From a virus: a DNA stretch of 36,931 nt. Positions 24,101 through 31,573 of the stretch are shown in pieces. The stretch spans positions 1 through 36,931 of IMG/VR virus record IMGVR_UViG_3300009149_000118, one strand, 5' to 3'. The notes beneath the pieces were generated by a model. That model was not told where the DNA came from and did not search any database. It saw only the letters and a program-made list of their open reading frames with translations. A program made the translations under genes and the position numbers. Every line of letters begins with the position of its first letter. The stretch's first letter is position 1.

Positions 24101-27100
24101 GGTACTATAAATGATCCTGCAACGCTATTTACTATCATATCAGCTTGTGCGCTAAAGAAATTGGATAATTCTTCTTGTATCTCATCCCCTGTTTTACCAA
24201 CAAAAGATATCTTCATTTCCTCTAAGATGACATCACTTAATAACCCTTCAACAATGCCTAGCTCTGCTCCAAGTCCAACTAATGAATCAGTAATTACACT
24301 TCCTATCTCACCAAAAACTAATGAAAATTGATTAGCTACTTCATCAGACACATCACTAAAATTATCTTCAACATCTGATGATGAACTAAACCAACTTTTT
24401 GTTGTTTCTTCAACAGTCTGAAATGAAACTGCATCCACACCGGATATAGCTGAATCTAATAATTGTTTATTGAATTTAATACCATAATCAATCATTTCTT
24501 TTTTGGTTTTACCAAATAATCCACCAGCTATGAAATTAGTAATACCCCCTAATACAGGTACATCTTCAAGTATGGTAAAAATTTTTGCCATACCTGTTAA
24601 TTCAGGTAATTGCTCTTCAAATCCTTCACCAAAAGCAAACCCACCTTGACGCATTAATATCGATGCAACGCCACCTAACTTACCATCAATGGATATCAAA
24701 CTAGCGGTCATTTGAGACATTAGTTCAAATTCAGGTTTAGCATATTCTTCTAATGTTTCTAAAGAATTACTAAGAGACTCACTTTTAGCACTTGCATCAC
24801 CTAATACAGTACTGGTGTTACTTGCGTTCGTTGATGTGTTTACATTTGAAGATAATCCAGTAGATGCTCCGCTTCCACCTAAATCACCCACATCTCCTAC
24901 GAAACTTGCAACCATTGCTGCCATTGCTATCATTCTAGGAATAGCTGTATAAGGATCACCCATTCCTTGATTCATGATGGCTGTTATACCTTTAGCTATT
25001 GCAAATGCTTGTTCAGCTATCATTGCTGCCTTAGCACCATCACTTCCTTCCTTAAACATTTTTGATGCTGCACCGGCTAAATTCCCATACATATCAAGTT
25101 GCTTTTGCTGATATTCAAATTTATCAGCATCAGTTTTATTAGTTTGTGCAGAATAGGTTGCTTCTAATGTAGCGATATCTTCAAAAGCATTTTTAACATC
25201 AAACATACCTGAAACAACACGTTTTAAATCACTATCTAAACCTTTGGTGAAGTTTGTTTTCTCTTGTGCTCGACCTACACTTTTATATTCTTGAGTTAAC
25301 TTCATCATAGACTTTGCAGCTAAAATAGCAGAAATAGCTTGTTTATCCATCAAAAAACTAATCTCTGCTATTCCATTGGCAAATCTTTTCTGAGCACCAA
25401 TTGTACTATCATATTGTTCTTTTAAATTCTCAATATAGTTATCGCTTAATATATCTTTACGATCTAAAAATGCTTGGTTAGTTTCTATAATACGTTGAGC
25501 ATATTCTGTTTCAGATATGACTCCTTTATTCAAATCTTTAATATAATCTTTAATACTATCTGTCATAAAATCTTCAGCCGATGAAAAGTCAGGACCAATA
25601 ACATCTGAATTTTTCATCCGATTAGATTCTTTATTAAAGTCACTCAAATTATCCGTGTATTTTTCTAAAGATTTTGCTGCTTTTTTTATTTGTTTTTCAT
25701 TATCAGCAGTAGCTTTTTTAAAAGCTTTAGATTTTTGAGTATAAATCCCCATTCCTTTAGTATATTGTTCCAAGGTCACTTTCAACTTACTTGTACCTAA
25801 TATGTAATCCACATAAAGTTTTGTAAGTTTACGTGCTTTATCAATCATCGGATCCATTCCTTTATCCAGATCTGACATTAATCTTTTATGATCTTTTTCC
25901 GCTTGTGTTAATTTTTCAGTAGATGTGGTAATACCTAATAATTCATTTTTAGCGTCTAATAACGCTTTGGTATATTCTTTCTCTTGAGCAGCAGCACCTT
26001 TAGTCATTTCAGCTTTAGTAAGCTGCATTTTAGACAACATTTGCATATTTTCAGAATATGTTTTTGTTGCTTCTTTCAATCCTGGTACTTCATAAACATT
26101 AGAGGGTGGTTTAATTAAATCAAAAGCTTTTTGCAATGCTTTGATTGCTTCTTCAAATGCGTTTACTTTTTTCTTAGCTTCGATTAAAACTGGATTAGTT
26201 TCTTCATTTGATTTTTTAAATTTATTTAATGCGGTTGTGGCTTTTTCAACTGAACCTGAACTTTTAAGAACAATATCATAAATTATCTTACCTTGTGCAA
26301 TACTTTTATCTTGTTCTAAAGTTAACTGTTTTTGTGCTTCAGTTAATCTTTTAGTTTGTTCAACAATAAGATTGCTAATATTTGATTTTGCTTCTTCACG
26401 TCTAGCTGGTGCTTCAATACGGGATAAATGTTGTCTTAATCTTAATTCTTCTGCAAGTACCTTGTTCGCTTCTTCTGTTTTTATTCTTTCTTCTTCTTTT
26501 TGTTTTGCCAACAAACTACCAGTTTCAGCAGCCAATTCACTTTCTCTTCTAGCGTCTTCTACACCAGAAGTATAGGTGTAAAAACTCCCTACGACTAAAC
26601 CAATAGTAGTTAACAATAATCCCCAAGGTCCTAATAAAAAACGCATAGCAAAAGCTAATGCTCTTGTTGCCCATGATGCTGCTTGAAGTGCTTTAACATA
26701 TAACCAAGCAGCTACCGTTGAACCGCCTAATGCTACTGATAATTGGGCACTGGCAACCCCTGCAACATATTGACTACGTGTCCAGACAGCTAATCCTTGA
26801 GTAGACAGTAATATACCTGTTGTTAAACGGGAGAAAAATCCCGTCATAACCGCTAATTGAGTATTAACAAATGCTGTGGCACTTCCTACTCCGAATAAGT
26901 TACCGGTAAAATTTGCAACTGCTAAAATAAGACTTGCAAGTTTTAATGATGCAAATGCTATTCCTAAATTTAAAACAAAATTAGCTAAATCTTTTACATA
27001 AACCGTATTATCTTTTAGCCAAAGCGTTAAATCTGATAAATTTTGAATAAATCTTGTGATAAAGTTATCAGATGATCCTAATATTTCATTAAGAGCTAAT

Positions 27101-27840
27101 GACCAATTGTTACCCAAACGAGCAACGGAAGCAGAAACCGTATCGGTTAAACCAGGTAAATCTTTGGTACGATCATATAGTTTCTCCATCGCACTAGCCA
27201 TGACTTCACCGGTAATTTTACCTTCTGAACCTAACTGTTTTAAAGATTTTGTTGTACCGACAAATTCATCATGAAGTGCCCTTGCTAAAAGAGGTAAATT
27301 TTCCATCACAGAACGTAATTCATCACCCATCAGACCACCACCAGTAGCCGCACTAGCCATACCTTGAGATAATTGGTGCATGCCTGCTTGTAGCTCTTTT
27401 AATGTCCCACCTGCTAATCGTCCACTTAATACAACACCAGAAATCCATTTTTGCATGGTATCAACTGAAAAAGCATTCTTAGTAGCAACAGAAAAACGAC
27501 CTAATACACCAGCCACATCTTCAAATGCGATACCTAAATTATTAGCCATCGCAATTGTTTTTTCCATTGATTTAGTATCACCGGTTAAAGTGACCATTTT
27601 TTTACTAAGGAGATCGAATTTTTCAGCGGTTAGAGCCAGTTCTAAACCGACTCTTGCAAAGTTATCAGCGAGGGATAATACAGCGAGGGATGCTCCTATG
27701 GTTTGTATTCTAGTAAGTGCATCGGCTGTTCGATTAGAACTATTGGTTATTGCGGCTAGTGACTGGTTTGTTCGTCTTGCTGATTGTTCTAAATCTGAAG
27801 CATCAAGTACAAGTCTAATCGTTCTTGTATTACCAGACAT
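21193..27840 (-). CDS. Tape measure protein, 2,215 aa
   Basis: This is the longest gene of the window. Residues about 75-260 are the tape-measure N-terminal domain: VAGVLGRFSVATKNAF, then LKELQAGMHQLSQGMAS, GGLMGDELRSVMENLPLLAR, and GEVMASAMEKLYDRT. A hydrophobic block follows at about 285-425, then long helical coiled-coil stretches, another hydrophobic block near 950-1000 (AIPRMIAMAAMVASFV), and a C-terminal YAYLHQGEMVI motif near 2130 as in many tape measures. AAGGTGA seven bases before the ATG is a good ribosome site. The protein sets tail length and helps deliver DNA across the envelope; by the usual 0.15 nm per residue the tail would be about 330 nm, an inference. Confidence 0.92.
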   Translation of the reverse strand: MSGNTRTIRLVLDASDLEQSARRTNQSLAAITNSSNRTADALTRIQTIGASLAVLSLADNFARVGLELALTAEKFDLLSKKMVTLTGDTKSMEKTIAMANNLGIAFEDVAGVLGRFSVATKNAFSVDTMQKWISGVVLSGRLAGGTLKELQAGMHQLSQGMASAATGGGLMGDELRSVMENLPLLARALHDEFVGTTKSLKQLGSEGKITGEVMASAMEKLYDRTKDLPGLTDTVSASVARLGNNWSLALNEILGSSDNFITRFIQNLSDLTLWLKDNTVYVKDLANFVLNLGIAFASLKLASLILAVANFTGNLFGVGSATAFVNTQLAVMTGFFSRLTTGILLSTQGLAVWTRSQYVAGVASAQLSVALGGSTVAAWLYVKALQAASWATRALAFAMRFLLGPWGLLLTTIGLVVGSFYTYTSGVEDARRESELAAETGSLLAKQKEEERIKTEEANKVLAEELRLRQHLSRIEAPARREEAKSNISNLIVEQTKRLTEAQKQLTLEQDKSIAQGKIIYDIVLKSSGSVEKATTALNKFKKSNEETNPVLIEAKKKVNAFEEAIKALQKAFDLIKPPSNVYEVPGLKEATKTYSENMQMLSKMQLTKAEMTKGAAAQEKEYTKALLDAKNELLGITTSTEKLTQAEKDHKRLMSDLDKGMDPMIDKARKLTKLYVDYILGTSKLKVTLEQYTKGMGIYTQKSKAFKKATADNEKQIKKAAKSLEKYTDNLSDFNKESNRMKNSDVIGPDFSSAEDFMTDSIKDYIKDLNKGVISETEYAQRIIETNQAFLDRKDILSDNYIENLKEQYDSTIGAQKRFANGIAEISFLMDKQAISAILAAKSMMKLTQEYKSVGRAQEKTNFTKGLDSDLKRVVSGMFDVKNAFEDIATLEATYSAQTNKTDADKFEYQQKQLDMYGNLAGAASKMFKEGSDGAKAAMIAEQAFAIAKGITAIMNQGMGDPYTAIPRMIAMAAMVASFVGDVGDLGGSGASTGLSSNVNTSTNASNTSTVLGDASAKSESLSNSLETLEEYAKPEFELMSQMTASLISIDGKLGGVASILMRQGGFAFGEGFEEQLPELTGMAKIFTILEDVPVLGGITNFIAGGLFGKTKKEMIDYGIKFNKQLLDSAISGVDAVSFQTVEETTKSWFSSSSDVEDNFSDVSDEVANQFSLVFGEIGSVITDSLVGLGAELGIVEGLLSDVILEEMKISFVGKTGDEIQEELSNFFSAQADMIVNSVAGSFIVPFQKIGEGLFETLVRVSRDVQVSDYYVSKLGQRFEDVTIKFTDVVNKQGDVGAEIIKQTIINAEELVGGMGDGVLDIMRTLTGSAEDIYNAYRTMEDVRLQINALGSGTLTSSTLFGAGGLDNLQGSLDGIIGLLGEGKQFQIATDRATKAFEALGFTLPSTAQGFLNLLASIDTVDEEGQKLWGQVAALEGVFTDFISAQDAYKQTITDERDLKEELTASMIDEFVKLQDAKDRLLGVEDYEKALRVIDNLGGQFGRTAEDVVKYIDSVNLRRQADIDHIQSIYELTDAIVFMRDHFGKIKESIQDLVNSNLTPLEKASNTIDNLSEKYDIDLSLFDVDALQEYAKSLDETDPTLLVLIDDLKLLNDAYKDQDDAIKENLEAIEEFNTSIEKLFNSLYDNSDLETSIREIQEVYNEFGVLADHTSYTTKDLAKYIKTLDGSDEATRDALPSLQKLGSAMIRLKDIIKSLQSELDSLKADLFPTGDEARLEFLREQRELMLFNADLAGEALLTDLERYQAAIDANKTIMDLLDELKISDLKNQSPLEQMQAAGKLFNESVALGDVDKAAGYAKDYLDFSQKFYASTQQYSSIFDDVTSKLESMIVDPSSILTEDPKDIDSEFKGWSITDIDYQIKLLEDSISAQEEINKNQLNSEKLANVLVDSSLAKDVSILELAASNDIDLVKLTENLNNGDDALVKILLEIAGDNLWSTNKLAHVIGTSNEVVTDYLKNELGFTMDDINAWNEAVAQENQLGNRILSNIDGTLNNIESEASRQAVDLGYGGQYSDNQLLHFIAERNNLMLTELIGIRTDSSTSINGYGGQFTDNQMLQFIGENIFNLLQETIAIRADGALRNEGIWLMLQNSRALNTGLNVPSYLNGTDFVPENQYAYLHQGEMVIDPSTSQQLRQYGISGTPVQDNDEIIEELRQLREEVSNLRQINSFGFKETIEHQKRQADAQEDVVNMERLK

Positions 27841-27861
27841 AATAAAATCACCTTAAATTAA

Positions 27862-28610
27862 TCATCGTTTTTTTCTTGGTTTACTGGCTGATTTTTTCTG
27901 TTTGGCTTTTTGATCATCAGCAACCAGGCGTAGATAACAACGATCCATTTCAAGAATTACATTTTTAAACAATTCTATATTATGGATCTTTTCTAATAGA
28001 GCATATTGAATAATGCTTGTAATAGGAATAGCACCAACACTCATGCTATTTAATCGTTCCGTTCCTAATACATTAAAGTCATTATAATAAATGCTTTCAT
28101 CTAAAGTCAACAAAGGCATTTCGTCAAAAGGTGATGGTCTACCTTCATCATGCAACTTTTTAAAGAAATCGTATTTATCACCATATTTAAACGACCATTT
28201 AAGGTAGCTTATTAGTTTTTTACTATTTCCTTTTTCACCTCTTCAAACTCAGATTCATCTCTTGAACAATCTTGAATAAACTCTTTAATACTTTTATAAG
28301 CAGGATTAGTGATAATAGTTAAAGCTGATTCCTCAGAAAATGGTAAATCAGCTTTGACTCCTTCTTCACGAATACCTTTCCAATCTTTTAAAATATTTTT
28401 ACAAGTAATTTGGTCGTGGATATACATCGCTCTGGCATAATCACCTTTATCTTGCAACTTTTGAATTTGTTTAAGTTTTGATTGTAATGATCTGGTATGG
28501 GATGGATTACCGTCTTGAGCTACTTTAAATGAAATATCATCAGTAAATTGAAACCATTTTCCATCTATAGCTAAGTCAATATCTGTTCTAGGTAAGTTTA
28601 AATTAAGCAT
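27862..28610 (-). CDS. GT-type tail assembly chaperone made by -1 frameshift (G-T fusion)
   Basis: The frame ending at 27862 has no credible start of its own; its first in-frame candidate is a TTG at 28155 without a ribosome site. It is open upstream through the stop of the G-like gene. A -1 slip at A AAA AAC (28221-28215) joins residue 132 of the G-like product to 117 residues in the new frame, starting LISYLKW, then GDKYDFFKKLHDEGRP and ending in a basic tail (KQKKSASKPRKKR). The predicted fusion is 249 residues. This matches the lambda G/GT arrangement, in which the rarer long form binds the tape measure during tail assembly. Confidence 0.8.
28212..28610 (-). CDS. G-type tail assembly chaperone
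   Basis: The start is set at the ATG of MLNLNLPRTDIDLAIDGKWF (28610), with AGGAAA about seven bases upstream; the frame extends to 28661 but that part lacks a ribosome site. The 132-residue product has a beta-rich N-terminus and a helical acidic C-terminus ending SEFEEVKKEIVKN. Its placement between tube protein and tape measure, its size, and the slippery site at its 3' end identify it as the short chaperone, comparable to lambda gpG. The helical part begins at about residue 40 (RSLQSKLKQIQKLQDK). Confidence 0.75.
   Translation of the reverse strand: MLNLNLPRTDIDLAIDGKWFQFTDDISFKVAQDGNPSHTRSLQSKLKQIQKLQDKGDYARAMYIHDQITCKNILKDWKGIREEGVKADLPFSEESALTIITNPAYKSIKEFIQDCSRDESEFEEVKKEIVKN
28215..28221 (-). 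other. -1 ribosomal frameshift site A AAA AAC
   Basis: In the reading frame of the G-like gene the mRNA reads GTA AAA AAC TAA, so the seven bases form a canonical X XXY YYZ heptamer directly before the stop codon. Shifting -1 re-reads the C at 28215 as the first base of CTA and enters the T-like frame, which is open for 117 codons. I did not find a convincing downstream stem-loop; the stop codon immediately after the heptamer may itself slow the ribosome. Confidence 0.85.
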
Positions 28611-28701
28611 TGTTGATTTCCTGTGTTTTGTAAAAAATAAAAATAATCGTAAAAATAACATAAAGTATTATAGATTATTAAGTTACAAAACACAATAAAT
28701 C

Positions 28702-28752
28702 AAAAAAGGGTGACTCTCTTATACTCCACAGGAAGTAAGTATAAGAGAGTCA
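28702..28752 (-). terminator. Intrinsic terminator after the major tail tube gene
   Basis: A perfect 14-bp inverted repeat (28711-28724 with 28739-28752; arm TGACTCTCTTATAC) encloses a 14-base loop. Read on the minus strand, the stem starts 7 bases after the tube stop codon and is followed after three bases by T6 (28707-28702), the standard layout of a Rho-independent terminator. Its strength would separate abundant tube transcripts from the less needed chaperone and tape-measure transcripts. Confidence 0.85.
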
Positions 28753-28759
28753 TATTAGG

Positions 28760-29968
28760 TTATGGCAATTCACCAATCTTAGAAATTCTAATTACTTCAC
28801 CAGTAGTCGCATCAGGAATACCAGTACCACTTAAATCGAGCATAGCCTGAGCATCTTGACCCGTACTGTCAGGGTCATCACCACTTAATTGACAATAAAC
28901 CATTAAATTATAACCAAATCCATCTTCATTTATTACAGGGAAAATCACCTGAACAATGGTTTGATCCAATATTTTCTGCAACAATCCAAAATTAGCATCA
29001 GAAAAATGAGCAGTCGTTGAAACAGTTACATTAGCTGTTCCCAAGTCAAATGCTGTTTTAGCACGTTTGCCAACACATGAACGACTAGTTAAACCGTTGT
29101 CGTTACCAATTGATAAAGATTCAATACAATATAATACCGCTACACCATCTATAATGATGTAAGGAATACCAGTTACTGCACTGAAGAATTTTTCACTTGG
29201 AATAGCAAGTAAGGTTCTTGCACCACCTGGTTGAACAATAGGTGTACCATTCAGAATATCTTTATCTGAACCCATCAAACTGTATTCAATGGTAGGAATA
29301 GACCCATATTCAAATGTAGCGTTAAATGAACTGAACACTTCACCAGTATACATAATGGCTTTGTTGGTCATATCCAAATATTGCTTTTCAAATGAAAAAC
29401 TGCGTAAAGTTGAACCAATATTGATATAAGGTGAAACCTGTGTACTTGCACCAGCACCAGCGGTTGCATCCCAATCAGCAACCGTGTCAGATGTGATAAC
29501 ACCTAAAACCGTAGCGGTAACACTCGTTACATAAAAAACAATACCGTTATAAACATCAGCAGGAGCAACTAGGCCAGAAATTTGAACCGTATCACCGACA
29601 TTAACAACAGTGGTTAAATCTGTACCACCAGTAGTCGTTAAAGTATCTGCTGTACCGTCATAAGCCATATCTTGAACAATGGCTGCTGCAAATGCAGGCC
29701 ATGTGTCCATCATTGTTGCTTCGATGAAATCATCATGAATGACGGTTCTTGAAAATTCGTTTGAAATACTGGCATTAACATCTAAACCAGTAACAGTTTG
29801 ACCGGAAGGTTTACGATCAGAACGTACCGTAGTGCTACTTGATATTTCAGGGGTTGCTGTAAATGCAGCAGAGGTTTTTGAGATTGCTTGAAAGTCACCA
29901 ACCGGATTAACTTCAGCAAATGTTGCTTCTTCCAGATAAGAATGCTGGATAAGATTACCACTGGACAT
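28760..29968 (-). CDS. Major tail tube protein
   Basis: The 402-residue product begins MSSGNLIQHSYLEEATFAEV and has the tube-protein layout I know from Phage_tube_2-type families: an R-S-D-R-K motif (TTVRSDRKPSGQTVTG), then LDVNASISNEFSRTVIHDDF and IEATMMDTW, with a C-terminal region of long beta strands. A segment at about 105-165 (DTVQISGL, VYNGIVFYVTSVT) looks like an inserted beta domain that could decorate the tube surface. Gene order (tail terminator, tube, chaperones, tape measure) supports the call. A promoter and a hairpin precede it and a terminator follows, so it is probably expressed as its own strong transcript. Confidence 0.85.
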   Translation of the reverse strand: MSSGNLIQHSYLEEATFAEVNPVGDFQAISKTSAAFTATPEISSSTTVRSDRKPSGQTVTGLDVNASISNEFSRTVIHDDFIEATMMDTWPAFAAAIVQDMAYDGTADTLTTTGGTDLTTVVNVGDTVQISGLVAPADVYNGIVFYVTSVTATVLGVITSDTVADWDATAGAGASTQVSPYINIGSTLRSFSFEKQYLDMTNKAIMYTGEVFSSFNATFEYGSIPTIEYSLMGSDKDILNGTPIVQPGGARTLLAIPSEKFFSAVTGIPYIIIDGVAVLYCIESLSIGNDNGLTSRSCVGKRAKTAFDLGTANVTVSTTAHFSDANFGLLQKILDQTIVQVIFPVINEDGFGYNLMVYCQLSGDDPDSTGQDAQAMLDLSGTGIPDATTGEVIRISKIGELP

Positions 29969-29972
29969 AGTT

Positions 29973-30014
29973 ATATCTCCTAATAAATTATTAAGTGTTA
30001 TGATTAGGAGATAT
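29973..30014 (-). promoter_or_regulatory. Hairpin enclosing the tube gene Shine-Dalgarno
   Basis: The arm ATATCTCCTAAT (read on the plus strand at 29973-29984) pairs perfectly with 30003-30014 around an 18-base loop. On the tube mRNA the 3' arm contains AGGAG (29981-29977), placed eight bases before the ATG, so the fold would hide the ribosome site inside a 12-bp stem with 8 A-T pairs. The stem is weak enough to open in response to ribosome loading, temperature or a binding factor, which suggests translational control of tail tube synthesis. Alternatively the palindrome could stabilise the 5' end. Confidence 0.6.
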
Positions 30015-30071
30015 TTTTACATATAGAGTCAATAAATGGTGTATATGTTAGAGTCCTATTTTTGAACTAAA

Positions 30072-30100
30072 ATTATAAACAAAGTATTAAATTTAATCAA
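30072..30100 (-). promoter_or_regulatory. Sigma70-like promoter for the tube gene
   Basis: On the minus strand TTGATT (30100-30095) and TATAAT (30077-30072) are separated by exactly 17 bases. The -10 box is a full consensus match and the -35 box matches four of six. The expected start point is near 30065, giving an untranslated leader of about 97 bases that contains the hairpin. In AT-rich DNA such boxes arise by chance, but the position before a highly expressed structural gene and the terminator after it add weight. Confidence 0.55.
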
Positions 30101-30212
30101 TAGAATCATTTATTTGTTTTTCTTTAGCTTTTACATATTGCTCAAATGCCGATAAACAACCTTTCAACAATCTTATTAATTGTTTATAAAATGTTATTTC
30201 TAAATTGGTCAT
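30093..30212 (-). CDS. Small hypothetical protein, 39 aa
   Basis: The ATG overlaps the stop of the tail terminator gene (TGATG), so ribosomes could re-initiate here. The product MTNLEITFYKQLIRLLKGCL and SAFEQYVKAKEKQINDSID is an amphipathic helix with a charged tail. No independent ribosome site is seen. Its last codons overlap the -35 element of the tube promoter. It may be a real small virion or assembly factor, or a chance frame. Confidence 0.4.
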   Translation of the reverse strand: MTNLEITFYKQLIRLLKGCLSAFEQYVKAKEKQINDSID

Positions 30213-30637
30213 CATTGTTTGAAATATCTATGTTCGATGGCAAAGTTTAATTCAGATTTAAAAAATTTTCCTGAAAAACGATCATCTGGTTTATTTCCAA
30301 ACATAGGACCTTCCGAATCAAAAATTTCTATATTTTCAGGCAATCGTTCACCTTGTAAAAAATCTTTTAATATTTCAGACAATTGAATGGCTCGATCCAC
30401 ACCGGTCATGCTTGGTACAAATATACCAAAAGTAATTCCTATTTGGGTCAAAATACAGTGTGGACCTTGCGATATTGAATTAGTACTATCTCCAATATAG
30501 GATGGATAATAAGAAATAAATTCAGTCCCTAATGAAGGGTTGTTATCTGCTCGATTTAAATAATCATAAATTGGGGTTTCCGTCCAATTCGTTAACATAA
30601 ATAAATCAAATTCTCGTTTAAAATCAGAATATGCCAT
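30212..30637 (-). CDS. Tail terminator protein candidate
   Basis: The 141-residue product fits the tail-terminator (lambda gpU / DUF4128) pattern: an N-terminal helix FKREFDLFMLTNWTETPIYD, a strand region, ITFGIFVPSMTGVDRAIQLS, a helix ILKDFLQGERLP, then FDSEGPMFGNKPDDRFSGKF and ELNFAIEHRYF. It lies between the neck protein and the tube gene, the usual position. Terminator proteins cap the tail tube and join it to the head. The ribosome site GAGAGA is moderate. Confidence 0.7.
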   Translation of the reverse strand: MAYSDFKREFDLFMLTNWTETPIYDYLNRADNNPSLGTEFISYYPSYIGDSTNSISQGPHCILTQIGITFGIFVPSMTGVDRAIQLSEILKDFLQGERLPENIEIFDSEGPMFGNKPDDRFSGKFFKSELNFAIEHRYFKQ

Positions 30638-30649
30638 TATTATCTCTCA

Positions 30650-31336
30650 TTAATAAAACTTAACATTACGTTTTTGAACTATTTTAATTGCAGGAAATGA
30701 ATTTTTCCACCGCTCTTCATAATACGCTGGACTGTACTGCCAATTTTTTCGTCTACCAGTATGTCTTAGTCCAAATGTATATTTAGGTTTAAACGATGCT
30801 CCTAGCATAAAATGATGACTTATAATAAATGCTCGTCCAAATCTACGACTTGCTGATCTTGCCGCTTTACGATACATCCATTTTGCTTTGTTATTAACTG
30901 TACCTGCTTCTTGATATTTAGCGTACCGGATCATACCTGCTGTTACTAATTGATCACCTGGTTTAACTATATCTGGTACTTGTGTATCTCTAGTTAACTT
31001 ACCATTAAAATACCAAGATTGAGAAAATTCTAAATTACCTGTCTTACGTGGTGTAAATTCTCTTAATTTTTTATCAATGTAATCCATCACTTCTTGTAAT
31101 GAAAAAATTTCATCATAAGTAATTCTACCAGCAAATTTAACGTGGTCAATTCTACCTGATGGTGATATTTTATTATCGACAAAGACATTAGGATTTCTTA
31201 AATTACCTTTACCTTGCTCTTCTCTTATGGCACGTTTCGCCATTGCAATATGGTAATCAACAGAATCATCTAATTCAGCCCTAGTTAGACTAAATCTAGT
31301 AGTTCGTCTTCCATTCTCAAAAAGTTCAACAGTCAT
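30650..31336 (-). CDS. Neck / tail-completion protein (HK97 gp10-like)
   Basis: The 228-residue product has the gp10-like core: a helix ending DYIDKKLREFTPRKTGNLEF followed by SQSWYFNG, a beta hairpin and IRYAKYQEAGTVNN. A C-terminal extension of basic and aromatic residues (RKAARSASRRFGRAFIISHH, then YYEERWKNSFPAIK) is longer than in many relatives. The ATG overlaps the preceding stop by four bases. It lies directly before the tail terminator gene, as expected. Confidence 0.7.
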   Translation of the reverse strand: MTVELFENGRRTTRFSLTRAELDDSVDYHIAMAKRAIREEQGKGNLRNPNVFVDNKISPSGRIDHVKFAGRITYDEIFSLQEVMDYIDKKLREFTPRKTGNLEFSQSWYFNGKLTRDTQVPDIVKPGDQLVTAGMIRYAKYQEAGTVNNKAKWMYRKAARSASRRFGRAFIISHHFMLGASFKPKYTFGLRHTGRRKNWQYSPAYYEERWKNSFPAIKIVQKRNVKFY

Positions 31337-31569
31337 AATTGATATTCTATCTCATTAACCGTTAATTCATAACGCTTAGATATTTCTTCAAAACCTGTTC
31401 TATCTTCATTAATTTCACCTTGATAGAGACAATCAACAGTGAGTATAGTATTCACTTCAATTGTAATCGTTGCCCGAATCAAATTATGAACACTCACATT
31501 TAATAATTTTAATATGTCCACACCCACTTTTTCACTTAATGCAATTTGACTAACGGGTTCTTCACGCAT
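31333..31569 (-). CDS. Small protein in the head-tail region, 78 aa
   Basis: The product MREEPVSQIALSEKVGVDIL has a helical start and a beta-rich second half (ATITIEVNTILTVDCLYQGE, then YELTVNEIEYQL). AGGTT precedes the ATG. It lies between the endonuclease and the neck protein gene, and its stop overlaps the next start by four bases. By position it could be part of the head-tail interface, but I do not recognise the family. Confidence 0.5.
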   Translation of the reverse strand: MREEPVSQIALSEKVGVDILKLLNVSVHNLIRATITIEVNTILTVDCLYQGEINEDRTGFEEISKRYELTVNEIEYQL

Positions 31570-31573
31570 AATT

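Noticed and set aside
27380-27856. Plus-strand open frame of 158 codons
   Set aside because: Antisense to the conserved N-terminal domain of the tape measure, without a ribosome site; explained by the codon use of the real gene.
27862-28155. Independent gene starting at TTG 28155
   Set aside because: No ribosome site, and the frame is open back through the slippery heptamer; the -1 frameshift explains it better.
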